DNA of 5,990 nt from the NCBI GenBank assembly GCA_005788935.1, contig SYAK01000477.1:1-5990 (forward strand), written 5' to 3'. The notes below the pieces were generated by a model. The model was given only the letters and a program-made list of their open reading frames with translations, did not search any database and had not been told where the DNA came from. Each line of letters starts with the position of its first letter. Position 1 is the first letter of the stretch. The translations under genes and the position numbers were made by a program. The stretch comes from Pseudomonadota bacterium (GTDB taxonomy: Bacteria > Myxococcota > UBA9042 > PHBI01). Shown in pieces: positions 5,701 through 5,990 of the stretch.

Positions 5701-5990
5701 TCAGCGTGCTACCGCGATGTCGACCGCGTTCCGAGACAAGTTGCGCACGTAGGTCCTGCCGTTCAGGTCCTGGTAGTACTCCACGAGCTCCGGGAGGCCC
5801 TCAGTGTCGCCGCCTATCCATGTGCCTCCGGGATAGTGGATCTCGTGTGCGTCGATGCGGATGTCGGCAGCAATCAGGACGCCGGTAATCTCGACGGACG
5901 CCGCGCGAATCCAGATGTTACCGCGCTGCCCTGAACCCGAGGAGTTGCAACCCGAACACGACGCAGCTCCGAGGCCACCCGACGTGTTGA
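5701..5990 (-). CDS. Partial gene, C-terminal 95 residues of a probable beta-rich exported protein
   Basis: An open frame enters from the right edge and runs through 95 codons to TGA (5701-5703). There is no start in the window because the gene continues beyond it. The fragment begins with a Ser/Gly-rich stretch containing C-S-G-C. Alternating hydrophobic strands follow (N-I-W-I-R-A; V-E-I-T-G-V-L-I-A-A-D-I-R-I-D-A), and then a more polar end with G-R-T-Y-V-R-N-L-S-R-N-A. The regular I-x-I-x-A / I-x-G-x-I spacing resembles rungs of a right-handed beta-helix, which is inference. It lies on the same strand as the large lipoprotein gene, 221 bases upstream, so the two may belong to one surface-protein locus but need not be co-transcribed. 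No specific function can be assigned. Confidence 0.7.
   Translation of the reverse strand, partial: NTSGGLGAASCSGCNSSGSGQRGNIWIRAASVEITGVLIAADIRIDAHEIHYPGGTWIGGDTEGLPELVEYYQDLNGRTYVRNLSRNAVDIAVAR

Overview
This 5,990-base window is GC-rich. Almost all of it is one very large minus-strand gene, reading from 5479 down to the TAA at 14-16. The tail of a second minus-strand gene enters from the right edge (5990 down to the TGA at 5701-5703), and a 221-base gap separates the two. I see no RNA genes, CRISPR array, insertion sequence or recombination gene.

The large gene encodes a predicted exported lipoprotein of 1,821 residues built from recognisable modules. In order they are: a signal peptide with lipobox (Cys42); a cysteine-rich segment (about residues 51-296, 32 Cys) split by an Ala/Asp linker; five tandem InlB B-type (Listeria-Bacteroides) repeats (300-671); a LamG/concanavalin-like beta-sandwich candidate (672-878); a sixth B-repeat (879-952); two consecutive FGE-sulfatase (SUMF1-type, C-type-lectin-fold) domains (961-1241 and 1246-1541); a seventh B-repeat (1544-1613); and a C-terminal region I cannot assign (1614-1821). 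Both FGE-type domains lack the cysteine pair used by true formylglycine-generating enzymes, so I read them as binding or structural modules. The whole protein looks like a cell-surface adhesin or recognition protein rather than an enzyme.

The partial gene on the right encodes the last 95 residues of a protein with alternating beta-strand character. It may be another exported beta-rich protein.

High GC, an acidic/Ala linker after the lipobox, disulfide-rich segments and cysteine-containing FGE-type domains together suggest a Myxococcota (former Deltaproteobacteria) bacterium with many secreted modular proteins. This is inference from protein style; nothing in the window fixes the taxonomy.

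Nothing here is clearly a new multi-gene system. The most unusual features are the domain combination itself, the all-or-none cysteine pairs in the B-repeats, the strongly conserved block shared by the two FGE-type domains, and the unassigned C-terminal module.
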